Positions 27,201 to 35,966 of a stretch of DNA of 64,000 nucleotides are shown in pieces (the first letter of the stretch is position 1; every line of letters starts with the position of its first letter). A model generated the notes under the pieces. The model saw only the letters and a program-made list of their open reading frames with translations. It did no database searches and was not told the DNA's origin. The DNA is taken from contig DASPUC010000019.1 of the NCBI GenBank assembly GCA_035623075.1, forward strand, positions 1-64,000, in the 5' to 3' direction. The stretch comes from Nitrospiraceae bacterium. GTDB taxonomy: Bacteria; Nitrospirota; Nitrospiria; Nitrospirales; Nitrospiraceae. A program made the translations under genes and the position numbers.

Positions 27201-27662
27201 GTGAAATTCTATTCATTGTCATCCCACGGAATGTGGATTCGGTCCGTCGCGTTGGTCATGGTCTTGGCATTGCTCACTGTCTCCGCTATTGATCCTGCTT
27301 GGGGTCAAGACAGTCAGCCCGTCACATCCCCCATGTCAAGTGACTCAGAAGGTGGCAATGCCTCTGGTGCCGGCATGCAAGCTGCCGCCTTTTTTTCGAC
27401 TCTCCTCTATACTCCCTTGAAGCTGGCCTTTGCGATCGGAGGAGGCATCGTGGGAGGCCTGGCTTATGCGTTCTCAGGCGGAAATGAGCAGGCTGCGAAG
27501 AGCATCTGGCATACCAGCATGTATGGAACCTATCTCATTACACCAGACCATCTCCGGGGCGATCGGCCCGTTCGTTTCCTCGGTGTCGCGGACCAAACGG
27601 ATGAACCGGCGATTGCACAACCGGCGCCAGCACCCGCACCAGCCCCTGAACCAGTCCGCTGA
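27201..27662 (+). CDS. Exported small membrane-associated protein
   Basis: 153 residues from the GTG at 27201, which has GGAGG seven bases upstream; the longer reading from 27123 lacks this. A signal peptide (to about residue 37, WGQDSQP) is followed by a glycine-rich hydrophobic stretch (LKLAFAIGGGIVGGLAYAFSGG, shown only in part) that could be a membrane helix, and a tail of alternating Ala-Pro repeats ending EPVR. No family recognised. It ends two bases before the amidotransferase start, so they share a transcript. Confidence 0.68.
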   Translation: MKFYSLSSHGMWIRSVALVMVLALLTVSAIDPAWGQDSQPVTSPMSSDSEGGNASGAGMQAAAFFSTLLYTPLKLAFAIGGGIVGGLAYAFSGGNEQAAKSIWHTSMYGTYLITPDHLRGDRPVRFLGVADQTDEPAIAQPAPAPAPAPEPVR

Positions 27663-27664
27663 CG

Positions 27665-28405
27665 ATGAAACCCATCATCGGCGTCACGCCTGACTACAAC
27701 GCCGGTGATCGGAAGGAATGGGGCGGGCGGGAACCAACCTATTTTCTTCGGGCGAGGTATATTCGAGCGATTGAAGAAACGGGTGGCATCCCGCTCATTC
27801 TCCCTCTGGTGACCGACCGAGCAGCCCGAGACCGGCTTCTGCACGATGTCGATGGGCTCTTGCTGACGGGAAGCGGACCCGACCTTCCTCCTGCTCTCTA
27901 TGGTGAACGTCAACGGTATACCTTCCGCGTCATGAGCAAGCGCCGTTCGACCTTCGAGCTGGACATGGTGCGATTAGCGCGAAAGACGAACGTGCCCGTG
28001 CTCGGTATTTGCGGCGGGATGCAAACCATGAACGTCGCGTGCGGAGGCAGTCTGTTTCAAGACATTCCGTCCCAATTCGCAACATCGCTCCAACATCGAC
28101 AACTGAAACCAGCGACCGCACTGTCTCACGCGATCACGATCACGCCGGGAAGTTTGCTGCGCCGAATCATGCATACGGTCACTCTGCGCGTGAATAGCTC
28201 CCACCATCAATCGGTAAAAGCAGTCGCACCGTCGTTAGTGGCAAGCGCAGTGGCGTCCGACGGGGTCATCGAAGCGATCGAATCGCCCACCCATCGCTTT
28301 TTCCTCGGCATCCAGTGGCACCCAGAGTTCCTCTTCGATCGCTACCGCCTCCATCGACGTCTCTTCGAAGCCTTTCTGCGTGCCGCCTCTCGCCGGACGG
28401 GATAA
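27665..28405 (+). CDS. Class I glutamine amidotransferase (C26 gamma-glutamyl hydrolase type)
   Basis: 246 residues with the C26 layout: PIIGVTPDYN at the start, DVDGLLLTGSGPDLPP, nucleophile Cys in LGICGGMQTMNV, the NSSHHQSVK segment and His-x-Glu in GIQWHPE. This fits gamma-glutamyl-GABA hydrolase (PuuD-like) enzymes, which release glutamate from gamma-glutamyl amides in polyamine breakdown. It starts two bases after the upstream gene and is followed within 70 bases by an amino-acid permease, a pairing consistent with uptake and hydrolysis of a small amine or amino-acid derivative (inference). Confidence 0.87.
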   Translation: MKPIIGVTPDYNAGDRKEWGGREPTYFLRARYIRAIEETGGIPLILPLVTDRAARDRLLHDVDGLLLTGSGPDLPPALYGERQRYTFRVMSKRRSTFELDMVRLARKTNVPVLGICGGMQTMNVACGGSLFQDIPSQFATSLQHRQLKPATALSHAITITPGSLLRRIMHTVTLRVNSSHHQSVKAVAPSLVASAVASDGVIEAIESPTHRFFLGIQWHPEFLFDRYRLHRRLFEAFLRAASRRTG

Positions 28406-28472
28406 GCGGGATCGGAGAACCGCTTGATCGACCAGCCGGATTGTCGAACATCGCCTGCTATACTTGGTCAAT

Positions 28473-29978
28473 ATGGGCAACCATGTCCTCGATCAAGCGG
28501 GATCGACTGCGATACCCTCTCGCGCCGAGGGATCGGTGATTAACCGTCTTTTTCGCACGAAACCAATTCCCCAGATCCTCGCGGATGCGGAGCACCCGGA
28601 TCACCGGCTTAGGAAAACCCTCACGGCCTGGGACCTCACCTGTCTCGGGATCGGCGCCATCATCGGGACAGGCATCTTCGTCCTCATCGGCACTGCGGTC
28701 GTAGGTGATAGCCACCGGCCCGGCGCCGGACCAGGAATCATCCTGTCGTTCATTTTGTCGGGAGTGACTTGTGCACTTGCCGCTCTCTGCTATGCAGAAT
28801 TTTCCGCCATGATTCCAGTCGCCGGGAGTGCCTACACCTATTCCTACGCGACGCTGGGGGAGTTTCTTGCCTGGCTCACCGGGTGGAATTTGATTCTGGA
28901 ATACGGTGTGGCCTGTGTCGCGGTCGCTATTGGATGGTCGGGATACTTCAACAATCTATTGAAACTCGCCGGACTCGAACTGCCTTACTGGGCGACACAT
29001 GCACCGGGAGGGGCGGATGGAGGCATCGTCAACATTCCCGCCGCCCTGATCGTGCTGCTCGTCACTATCGTCCTTGTTATTGGAATCAAAGAGAGCGCGC
29101 GGGCGACGGGTATCATTGTCATGATCAAGCTGGCCGTCATCTTGTTTTTCATCGCCGTCGGAGCCCCGGCGGTCAACCCGGAGAATTGGACTCCGTTCAT
29201 GCCGCAAGGATTTGCCGGCGTACAGTCTGCAGCTGCCATCATCTTTTTCGCTTATATCGGGTTCGATGCAGTCTCCACGGCGGCAGAGGAGGCCCGCAAT
29301 CCCCAGCGTGACGTCCCGCTAGGCATTATCGGTTCATTGCTGGTCTGCACCGTCTTGTACATCTCCGTCGCCGCGGTACTCACTGGGCTCATTCCGTCCA
29401 GCAAGATCGATATCCATGCACCAGTCGCCGAAGCGTTGAGCCTGGTCGGCTTTAAGTGGGGTGCCGCTATCGTCGCCATCGGCGCCGTCGCCGGCATCAC
29501 AAGCGTCTTGGTCGTGATGATGCTTGGGCAAATCCGTGTGTTCTTTGCTATGTCGCGCGACCGTCTGCTCGGACCATGGCTGTCCAAAGTTCATCCTAGC
29601 TTCGGAACCCCGCACCGGGCCACGATCCTCACCGGCGTCGCGGTCGCAGTGTTGGCTGCACTGATTCCGATCGGGGACGCGGCGGACCTGACCAATATCG
29701 GAACCTTCTTCGCTTTCGTCCTGGTCTGCCTTGGTGTGATGATCCTTCGGTACACCAAACCGAACCAGCCTCGCCCATTTCGCCTTCCCTTTATGCCGTT
29801 TGTTCCGATCTTGGGGATGCTCGCCTGCCTCGGTCTCATGACAGCCCTGCCTCAACTGACCTGGATTCGCTTTGTCGCCTGGACGATCGTAGGAATCCTG
29901 GTTTATCTGTTCTACGGGTTAAAACACAGCAGACTTGCCGAACCGGCACCTGCAACCGGCTCATCGAGTGTTCACTAA
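28473..29978 (+). CDS. APC family amino-acid permease
   Basis: 501 residues, about 12 membrane helices, starting after a soluble N-terminus of about 50 residues. The APC signature GIGAIIGTGIFVLIG lies in TM1, with the unwound glycine motif for substrate binding, and FFAYIGFDAVSTAAEEARNP marks TM6 and its following loop. The sequence resembles the cationic amino-acid transporter branch. ATG 28473 is used. A TATACT box is only nine bases upstream, so translation may begin on a nearly leaderless message. Inner membrane, amino acid/proton symport or exchange. Confidence 0.9.
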   Translation: MGNHVLDQAGSTAIPSRAEGSVINRLFRTKPIPQILADAEHPDHRLRKTLTAWDLTCLGIGAIIGTGIFVLIGTAVVGDSHRPGAGPGIILSFILSGVTCALAALCYAEFSAMIPVAGSAYTYSYATLGEFLAWLTGWNLILEYGVACVAVAIGWSGYFNNLLKLAGLELPYWATHAPGGADGGIVNIPAALIVLLVTIVLVIGIKESARATGIIVMIKLAVILFFIAVGAPAVNPENWTPFMPQGFAGVQSAAAIIFFAYIGFDAVSTAAEEARNPQRDVPLGIIGSLLVCTVLYISVAAVLTGLIPSSKIDIHAPVAEALSLVGFKWGAAIVAIGAVAGITSVLVVMMLGQIRVFFAMSRDRLLGPWLSKVHPSFGTPHRATILTGVAVAVLAALIPIGDAADLTNIGTFFAFVLVCLGVMILRYTKPNQPRPFRLPFMPFVPILGMLACLGLMTALPQLTWIRFVAWTIVGILVYLFYGLKHSRLAEPAPATGSSSVH

Positions 29979-29996
29979 CGGGAAAAGCGAAAGATA

Positions 29997-30383
29997 CTAA
30001 GTGGATTCGCCGGTGGATGGAACTGTAGGGGTCGAGGCTGCAGCTGGCTGGGCCTCAGGAGGCGCACTCGGCTGAGCAGCCGCGGCAGGCTTCGGGGGAG
30101 CAGGTGGTTTCGGTGGAGCAGGTTTTTCCGGTTTGATCCCACCTTCCCAGGCAGGACCTGAATACATTTCAGCTGAGAGCCCCTTGGCCTTCCATTTCTC
30201 TTCGAAGTCAGCAGCGGCCTTATTCGGTGTTTCGCCCGTCCCGATCACGTCGTTCCACGGATAGGCCTTCGGACCAATCTGGCACCCGGTTTCTGTCCGC
30301 TTCAAATACAAGGCGATCGGATTGCCCCGGTATGGTCCGAGGTAGATGTGGACGCAGCCGACATACTCGAGCAGATTCGTCAT
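29997..30383 (-). CDS. Small protein with proline-rich tail
   Basis: 128 residues from the ATG at 30383, with GGAG upstream. The first 80 residues form a compact domain with two cysteines (YVGCVHIYLGPYRGNPIALY, GCQIGPKAYPW) and no signal peptide. The last 50 residues are Pro/Ala-rich (PPKPPAPPKPAAAAQ). A longer reading from a TTG at 30434 is less likely. No family recognised. It converges with the permease gene 18 bases away. Confidence 0.6.
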   Translation of the reverse strand: MTNLLEYVGCVHIYLGPYRGNPIALYLKRTETGCQIGPKAYPWNDVIGTGETPNKAAADFEEKWKAKGLSAEMYSGPAWEGGIKPEKPAPPKPPAPPKPAAAAQPSAPPEAQPAAASTPTVPSTGEST

Positions 30384-30533
30384 ACCCGTCTCCAAGAGGG
30401 GGGCATGATGCCACAACTCATTGTTATCAGGCAAGCATTGGGATGGCGCTTTCTAAGAGAGGCACAGAGGAATATCAATCACCCATTGAGGGGACAAGAG
30501 AACTGGACAGAGAGTTCCTATTCTGAGAATGCA

Positions 30534-31010
30534 TTACGGTGAGGGGGCGAGAGATGGCGCCGGGCGTTTGCGAACGAGGAAGACGCCTACCACAAGCACC
30601 ATGATCACGGCGACGTTCAGGCCCACGTCCATCAGGTACTGATAGAACTGGGTCTCGCTCATGCTCGGCAGATGCGAGAGTTCGGCGCTCGCCGTTAGTA
30701 CGCGTCTCGTGCAGGCGATGATACCGACGGCCAGGTACGGCTCTAGGTCGAGCACTTCTGTCTGGAGAAACCTGATCACGGTTCGGAACAGCTCGAGCAA
30801 GATGATGACGAGCAAGAGATCGTTCAATAACTTCAAGCCGGACTGCAACAGACCGACTTGGCCGGCTTTCGTGATGAAGATGAACCAGGCATGGGCAAAA
30901 ATCAGCATCCCGAGGACCAGGAGGCTGAAGCCAGCGGTGAGGTAACCGAGTCGGTCGAGCCATTCCATGACCCCGCACCAGCGCTTCATGACCTCTTTTC
31001 GGTCCTGCAT
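30534..31010 (-). CDS. psiE: PsiE-like membrane protein
   Basis: 158 residues with four predicted membrane helices. The central segment LLNDLLLVIILLELFRTVIR followed by the EPYLAVGIIACTRRVLTAS run is characteristic of PsiE (phosphate-starvation-inducible E), a family of inner-membrane proteins of unknown molecular function. GGAGGG sits just before the ATG. The downstream neighbour is a Pro-rich protein; upstream is the tandem desulforedoxin-like gene on the same strand, 21 bases away. Confidence 0.82.
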   Translation of the reverse strand: MQDRKEVMKRWCGVMEWLDRLGYLTAGFSLLVLGMLIFAHAWFIFITKAGQVGLLQSGLKLLNDLLLVIILLELFRTVIRFLQTEVLDLEPYLAVGIIACTRRVLTASAELSHLPSMSETQFYQYLMDVGLNVAVIMVLVVGVFLVRKRPAPSLAPSP

Positions 31011-31031
31011 TGATCCCTCCGTTCAATACGG

Positions 31032-31418
31032 TTAAGCCGTGCCCGATGGCCCCGTCTCTCGTGGCTCAGGGACTCGCATGGGATTGTATTTGAGTTCTTT
31101 GACGGAACTCGCCGTGAGGGAATGACCACAACAACGGATTTCCTTAAACCCCGCGCCACCATCCATGATCATCACGCGAAGGCCGCAGGAGTCTGGATAG
31201 AGGATCTTCTCATCGATGATCACAGCGATCGGTAAGGTTCCTTTTCTTCGGCCAGTACGCTGTCCCACCTCGGGAACAATGTCCTCGTCGGTCAGCTCGT
31301 GGTCGCAGCAGACGATTTTTTCAAAGCCCGCGCCTCCGCCCATGATCTTGACCACTAAACCACAAGAATGCGGATGTCGCTTGTGTTCGTCGATCAAATC
31401 ACCTTTGTTGAGACTCAT
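31032..31418 (-). CDS. Tandem desulforedoxin-like protein
   Basis: 128 residues made of two homologous halves. Half one (about 16-43) reads SCGLVVKIMGGGAGFEKIVC then CDHEL; half two (about 76-103) reads SCGLRVMIMDGGAGFKEIRC then CGHSL. The pattern C-G-x-V...GGG...C-C resembles desulforedoxin, an iron-binding fold with CxxC and CC ligands. Here the first cysteine of CxxC is missing (Pro in both), while His residues sit at nearby positions, so any metal site would use three Cys plus His or a second chain. A basic linker (about 53-62) joins the halves. It precedes psiE by 21 bases. Confidence 0.6.
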   Translation of the reverse strand: MSLNKGDLIDEHKRHPHSCGLVVKIMGGGAGFEKIVCCDHELTDEDIVPEVGQRTGRRKGTLPIAVIIDEKILYPDSCGLRVMIMDGGAGFKEIRCCGHSLTASSVKELKYNPMRVPEPRETGPSGTA

Positions 31419-31450
31419 ACCATCTCCCGATCACAAAAGGCATCGGTCCA

Positions 31451-32572
31451 TCATGCTTCTGCCGACGCCCGCTCAAACCGTCCCCGTGTCTGCTGAATTG
31501 AGTGAAGTAAGGCCTGATGAGTTCGGCACCCGACTGTCAACTTCGCCTCTGAAATCAAGGCCGGCCTGTAGGGAATGAGAAATCGTTCTTTGACTCGCGC
31601 GATGCGCGCGACCGATTGGTCCAGTCGTTCTATCGAAATCATCCCCGAGGCGACTGCCGCCTCAATCGCATTGAATGCGGCAACCTCCCTGTCACGATCT
31701 TTGCAAATCAGCAAGGTATCACAACCGGCTAACACTGCACGAACTGCAGCATCCTCAATACCATAGTGGTCAATGATTGCATGCATTTCGAGATCATCGG
31801 TCAACACCACCCCGTTATAGCGCATGTCGTGTCGCAACAGGTTCGTAATGACCGCGGGCGACAAGGTGGCTGGCAGCTTCTCGTCGAGAGACCGATAGAG
31901 AACATGGGCCGTCATGATCGTCGCAACGCCCTGTGCCACGGCATGGCGAAACGGAGGAAACTCGATTGTCTCTAAGCGTTCTCGTGCAGCCTCCACGACT
32001 GGAAGTTCTTTATGAGAATCGGCTGCTGTGTCACCATGACCTGGAAAATGCTTCCCGCAAGCGACGATTTGATGGTCTTGGAGTCCAGCTGCTGTTACCC
32101 ATCCCAACTCCGACACGATATCCGGTGCTGAACCAAAGGCGCGATCCCCAATGACTGGATTGTCGGGATTGCTGTTGACGTCGAGCACCGGCGCCATATT
32201 CATGTTGATCCCGACTGCCCGCAATTCTTTCGCGATCGTGGCTGCGGCCGCATAAGCTAGCTCCGTTGAATTGCAACGACCGAACACGTCGCAGGGCGGG
32301 AACATGGTGAAGCCCTTGGGGAGTCGCGAGACTCGACCGCCTTCTTGATCGATCGCAATCAAGAGCGGGGAATGGGGGCTACACCGTTGGAGCTCGTTCG
32401 TCAGCTCGATGATTTGGTCGACGGATTCCAGATTCCGCGAGAAAAGAATGACGCCGCCCGGCTTGTACTCCTTGATGAAGGAAGCCAGGTCGGATGTCAC
32501 GGAGGTCCCCGTGAACCCGACCATAAAGAGCTGGCCGATTTTATCCCGCGAGCTCAATGAGCGCCCGAGCAC
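31451..32572 (-). CDS. nagZ: Beta-N-acetylhexosaminidase NagZ-type (GH3)
   Basis: 373 residues with the GH3 hallmark KHFPGHGDTAADSH (catalytic His in the flexible loop) and the nucleophile region VVLTDDLEM. NagZ removes N-acetylglucosamine from peptidoglycan fragments during cell-wall recycling. No signal peptide, so cytosolic as in other Gram-negatives. The GTG start lies one base after the pepA stop codon, so nagZ and pepA are coupled. The C-terminus runs about 30 residues past the usual end. Confidence 0.9.
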   Translation of the reverse strand: MLGRSLSSRDKIGQLFMVGFTGTSVTSDLASFIKEYKPGGVILFSRNLESVDQIIELTNELQRCSPHSPLLIAIDQEGGRVSRLPKGFTMFPPCDVFGRCNSTELAYAAAATIAKELRAVGINMNMAPVLDVNSNPDNPVIGDRAFGSAPDIVSELGWVTAAGLQDHQIVACGKHFPGHGDTAADSHKELPVVEAARERLETIEFPPFRHAVAQGVATIMTAHVLYRSLDEKLPATLSPAVITNLLRHDMRYNGVVLTDDLEMHAIIDHYGIEDAAVRAVLAGCDTLLICKDRDREVAAFNAIEAAVASGMISIERLDQSVARIARVKERFLIPYRPALISEAKLTVGCRTHQALLHSIQQTRGRFERASAEA

Positions 32573-32573
32573 G

Positions 32574-34085
32574 TTACAGACTCCGATCCATAAGGTATTG
32601 GATCAGCAACCGAGTGCCAATGCCGGTGGGTCCCTTCGGAAGGTATGCCCGTTCTCGCTCGCTCCAATCCGTACTGGCGATGTCCAAATGAACCCAGGGA
32701 CAGTCTCCGACAAACTTGCTGAGGAAGAGCGCGGCCGTGATCATCCCGCCGCCACGGCCCCCGATGTTGCGCATATCCGCCACATCGCTTTTCAGTTGTT
32801 CGAAGTATTCGTCCCAGAGCGGCATCTCCCAGACACGCTCGCCGGCCCTGAGCCCGGCCTTTCGGACCGCATCTTTCAGTTTGCCATCTGTCCCGAACAT
32901 GCCGATGGCAAACTGCCCGAGGGCCACGACACAGGCTCCGGTCAGTGTCGCGATATCGATCAACGCCGCCGGCTTGTAGCGCTGAGCATAGGCCAGACCA
33001 TCGGACAGGATGAGACGGCCTTCGGCATCGGTGTTCTGAACCTCGACCGTTTTGCCGGAAAGCGTCTTTACGATGTCGCCCGGCTTCATCGCTCGACCGC
33101 CCGGCATGTTCTCCGCCACCGGCAGGATGCTGATTAGTCTGAGCGGGAGCTTCAGTCGCGCCGTGGCCCGCATGGATGCCAGAACTTCGGCTCCGCCGGT
33201 CATATCTGCCTTCATGTGCTCCATATTTTCTGCTGGCTTCAGCGAAATTCCGCCGGTGTCGAAAGTAATGGTCTTGCCCACAAGCACAACCGGTCGTTCA
33301 TCCTTTTTCTTTGTTCCGTTGTACTCAAGGATGATGAATTTGGGCGGTTCGTGGCTCCCACGCGCCACACCGAGTAAAGCACCCATCCCCAGCTGTTCCA
33401 TGTCTTTCTGTTCCAGAATTTTGAGGCTGACGCCCGGTTCCTTCGCGACCGCCTTGGCCTCGTTGGCGATTCTCGATGGCGTCATGACGTTGGAGGGATG
33501 ATTGCACAGATCCCGAACGAGGACCGTTGCCTCAGCCGTCGCGACACCCCGTCTGATACCTTCGGCCAGCTGGCGCAGCTGGCTTTTCTGGGGAGCCAGG
33601 ATGGTCATCGCGCTGACGTCCTTGGACGATCCCTTCTCGCTACGGTAGGTGGTGAACTGATAGTTCCCCAGGATCGCTCCTTCAACCATCACCTGGGCGA
33701 CTTCTGCCAAATTAGAACCCTTGGGTGTCACCGTCGGGACCACCACCGCAAACGCCTCGACTTTGGCTTGGCGAACCCGCTTAACCCCATGTCCCAGGGC
33801 TTGACGGAGGCTATCAAGCGTTACATCCTTTTTCTTCCCGAGACCGACGAGCACAAGTCGTTTCGCCGGCATCTTCTCCTGAGTGTGATAGAGCAGAACC
33901 TCGTTCGCTTTACCTTCGAATTCCCTGGAGCCAATAAGGCCCCGCAACGCGCCACCCAGCCTCTTGTCGAGCAGGGCTGTGTCCAGCTGGGTCAGCCCGT
34001 CTCCTTCACAATGGATGAACACGAGAATTTCAGCTGGTTCCGACTCCGCTCGTCCGACTTTCGCGTTGACTTGCATGACGGTCAT
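32574..34085 (-). CDS. pepA: Leucyl aminopeptidase (M17)
   Basis: 503 residues of normal length. The catalytic C-terminal domain carries VLVGKTITFDTGGISLKP, MKADMTGGAEV and NTDAEGRLILSDGLAYA, which hold the Lys, Asp and Glu that bind two zinc ions. It removes N-terminal residues from peptides; in some bacteria PepA also binds DNA. Strong ribosome site AAGGAG before ATG 34085. Coupled to nagZ downstream. Upstream lies a CAGC-type palindromic repeat and then queE. Confidence 0.95.
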   Translation of the reverse strand: MTVMQVNAKVGRAESEPAEILVFIHCEGDGLTQLDTALLDKRLGGALRGLIGSREFEGKANEVLLYHTQEKMPAKRLVLVGLGKKKDVTLDSLRQALGHGVKRVRQAKVEAFAVVVPTVTPKGSNLAEVAQVMVEGAILGNYQFTTYRSEKGSSKDVSAMTILAPQKSQLRQLAEGIRRGVATAEATVLVRDLCNHPSNVMTPSRIANEAKAVAKEPGVSLKILEQKDMEQLGMGALLGVARGSHEPPKFIILEYNGTKKKDERPVVLVGKTITFDTGGISLKPAENMEHMKADMTGGAEVLASMRATARLKLPLRLISILPVAENMPGGRAMKPGDIVKTLSGKTVEVQNTDAEGRLILSDGLAYAQRYKPAALIDIATLTGACVVALGQFAIGMFGTDGKLKDAVRKAGLRAGERVWEMPLWDEYFEQLKSDVADMRNIGGRGGGMITAALFLSKFVGDCPWVHLDIASTDWSERERAYLPKGPTGIGTRLLIQYLMDRSL

Positions 34086-34104
34086 CCTTGTCTCCTTGTA
34101 CGAA

Positions 34105-34153
34105 CTGTCAGCCTTCAGCTAGAACTGATCGCTGACGGCTGAGAGCTGATGGC
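34105..34153. repeat. CAGC/GCTG palindromic repeat
   Basis: CTGTCAGCCTTCAGCT on the left and CTGACGGCTGAGAGCTGAT on the right form an imperfect inverted repeat between pepA and queE. The words CAGCC-TCAGCT recur at 48224-48285 and 53766-53852. Confidence 0.55.
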
Positions 34154-34160
34154 TACTCAT

Positions 34161-34796
34161 TTAGACACCGCGCATTTCCGGCGTCCAAATGAGCTTGTGC
34201 AGTTGCGTCTGCACCCGCACCGGCAATCGATCTGCGAGCACCCACTCAGCTAGTTGGCGAAGCTCAAGCATGCCAAACACAGGGCTGACCAAGACGGTGC
34301 AACGGTTTGCGAGATCGTATCGGGCGATGACATCGCGCGCCCAGTCATAGTCAGCGCGGGTTGCCAAGACGAATTTCGCTTCATCCTTCGCCGTCAGCTT
34401 CTGCACGTTCGACCAGAGCATGCGATCGGTCATCCCGCTTCCGGGACACTTGATGTCCAGGATGACGTGGGCTCGAGGGTCCACGGTCGTGATATCAATC
34501 GCACCGCTGGTCTCGATCAAAACCGTGTACCCAGCGTCACAGAGTGTAGAGATGAACGGAAAGCATCCCGGTTGCGCCAAGGGTTCTCCGCCGGTGACTT
34601 CTACGAGCGGACAGTCAAAGGCCCGAACCTGTGACAGAATGCCTTCATCTGACAGTTCCTGTCCTCCATAGAACGAGTACTCCGTATCGCACCAGGTACA
34701 ACGCAGCGGGCAGCCGGTCAGCCTGACAAATACGCAGGGGCGACCGGCGTAGGTTGATTCACCCTGGATACTATGAAAGATTTCCGTTATTCGCAT
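34161..34796 (-). CDS. queE: 7-carboxy-7-deazaguanine synthase QueE
   Basis: 211 residues of the radical SAM family. It has the CxxxCxxC cluster site at Cys 29, 33, 36 (TGCPLRCTWCDTEYSF), the GGEP motif in EVTGGEPLAQ, and a start MRITEIFHSIQGESTYAG typical of QueE. It converts carboxy-tetrahydropterin to 7-carboxy-7-deazaguanine in the queuosine pathway for tRNA modification. It has no queC/queD neighbours in the window. A dispersed-repeat half end (AGCAGGCTGTTGAAAAA) begins four bases upstream of its start. Confidence 0.95.
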   Translation of the reverse strand: MRITEIFHSIQGESTYAGRPCVFVRLTGCPLRCTWCDTEYSFYGGQELSDEGILSQVRAFDCPLVEVTGGEPLAQPGCFPFISTLCDAGYTVLIETSGAIDITTVDPRAHVILDIKCPGSGMTDRMLWSNVQKLTAKDEAKFVLATRADYDWARDVIARYDLANRCTVLVSPVFGMLELRQLAEWVLADRLPVRVQTQLHKLIWTPEMRGV

Positions 34797-34800
34797 ACTT

Positions 34801-34819
34801 AGCAGGCTGTTGAAAAACC
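34801..34819. repeat. Solo end of the dispersed inverted-repeat family
   Basis: AGCAGGCTGTTGAAAAACC matches the terminal inverted repeat of the 124-bp element (CAGG[A/C]TGTTGAAAAA) without its partner. It lies 60 bases left of the complete copy B and just upstream of queE, so it may be a decayed copy. Confidence 0.5.
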
Positions 34820-34879
34820 ATTGTAGCGTCCAGGAAATATAGGATTGTCGCTGATTGCAGACGGCATGAGAAGAGCCCG

Positions 34880-35003
34880 CAGGATGTTCAAAAAGGCCGT
34901 CCAGCGCGGCCGCAGCGAGCGATGAGGGAAATCGTACTTTGTTTCGTACGATGCGCCTCTAAGCGACGCGAGAACAAAGCTGGCGGACTTTTTCAACATC
35001 CTG
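34880..35003. repeat. Dispersed element with terminal inverted repeats, copy B
   Basis: A 124-bp unit, ends CAGGATGTTCAAAAAGGCCG and GACTTTTTCAACATCCTG. The interior shares GGCCGCAGCGAGCGATGA, paired CGTAC words and GCGACGCGAGAAC with copy C. Its right end is the base directly before the TAA stop (35004-35006, minus strand) of the HAD phosphatase gene, so it abuts a coding end precisely. Confidence 0.8.
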
Positions 35004-35699
35004 TTAGCTCCAGCGTTCAATCGTCCACCCCTGACGCCGGGCGAGGCGATTCATGCCACGGATAGGGTTGACCACCAGAGGGTGACCGACCAATTTGAGC
35101 GTTTCGAAGTCACCTGGACTATCTCCGTAAGCAAAGGACGCCGCAAGATCGATTCCCTTTTCCTCCACATGGGCCAGGACGAGAGCTTGTTTTCCTTGGC
35201 CATAGGGCAGCGGCGGGGCGAGGTCTCCGGTATAGACCGAGTCTCGTTGGATTGGTATGGCGGAAAAGACCGTCGTCACGTCCAGGAACGCCGCAAGTGG
35301 GGCCACTAGAAAATCGGGAGCACCCGTGACGAGAATAACGTGATGCCCAGCTCGACGATGGTGCTCCAGTCTCTTGGATCCCTGCGAAGAGACTCTAGGA
35401 ATCATCTCCGTTCGGCAGAACTCTTCGGCGAGCCGTTCAATCTGAGAGGATCGTTTACCTGCAAGGTAGAGTTTGCGTTCACGCAACGGGTGGAGCGAGA
35501 AAGAGCGGCTCCTCCGCAGCAACCACCAAACACTCTCCATCAGTTCGCGCCAGCTTACAACACCATGACGCCAGAGAAACCGGAAGAATCTTACCTCGCA
35601 GGCAACCCCGGGCAACAATGTATTGTCGACGTCAAAGAAAGCCGCAGCTGGGGTTGACGACCGAACAGCTGATGGGTGATCGAGCACTGGATTGATCAT
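35004..35699 (-). CDS. HAD-superfamily (SerB-like) phosphatase
   Basis: 231 residues from ATG 35699. Motif I AFFDVDNTLLPG has the nucleophile and acid Asp (DxD), the VILVTGAP segment is motif II, and YGDSPGDFETL is motif IV with acidic residues for Mg2+. The layout fits the HAD-IB subfamily, which includes phosphoserine phosphatase and relatives; the substrate cannot be told from sequence. Reading further upstream would cross the tRNA-Leu gene and repeat copy C, so a later start is needed; no strong ribosome site is visible at 35699. Repeat copy B touches its stop. Confidence 0.85.
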   Translation of the reverse strand: MINPVLDHPSAVRSSTPAAAFFDVDNTLLPGVACEVRFFRFLWRHGVVSWRELMESVWWLLRRSRSFSLHPLRERKLYLAGKRSSQIERLAEEFCRTEMIPRVSSQGSKRLEHHRRAGHHVILVTGAPDFLVAPLAAFLDVTTVFSAIPIQRDSVYTGDLAPPLPYGQGKQALVLAHVEEKGIDLAASFAYGDSPGDFETLKLVGHPLVVNPIRGMNRLARRQGWTIERWS

Positions 35700-35838
35700 G
35701 TGCGGGCGGTACACGATGCTGGCCCAATCAGGTGAGCCTGAGCGGTCCGATTCTACCGGACGGTCCGTTGATTGACAAGGATTTTGGCCTACTTCTATAA
35801 TACTGCTCCCTCTGTACAGCCTTACACATCCCTGATCT

Positions 35839-35962
35839 GCGGGGATGTTCAAAAAGGCCAACGGCCAGCTTGCAGCAAGCGATGATCCACGGCGTACCGC
35901 ACCTGGCATGTCGGGAATTTGAGCGCCGCGAGAACGCGGCCGTTGGTTTTTCAACATCCCGC
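35839..35962. repeat. Dispersed element with terminal inverted repeats, copy C
   Basis: A 124-bp unit with long inverted ends, GCGGGGATGTTCAAAAAGGC and its partner GCCGTTGGTTTTTCAACATC then CCGC, a near-complete pairing over about 25 bp. The interior shares GCAAGCGATGA, GCGTACCGC and CCGCGAGAACGCGG with copies A and B. It ends four bases before the 5' end of tRNA-Leu(GAG). Confidence 0.8.
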
Positions 35963-35966
35963 AAGA

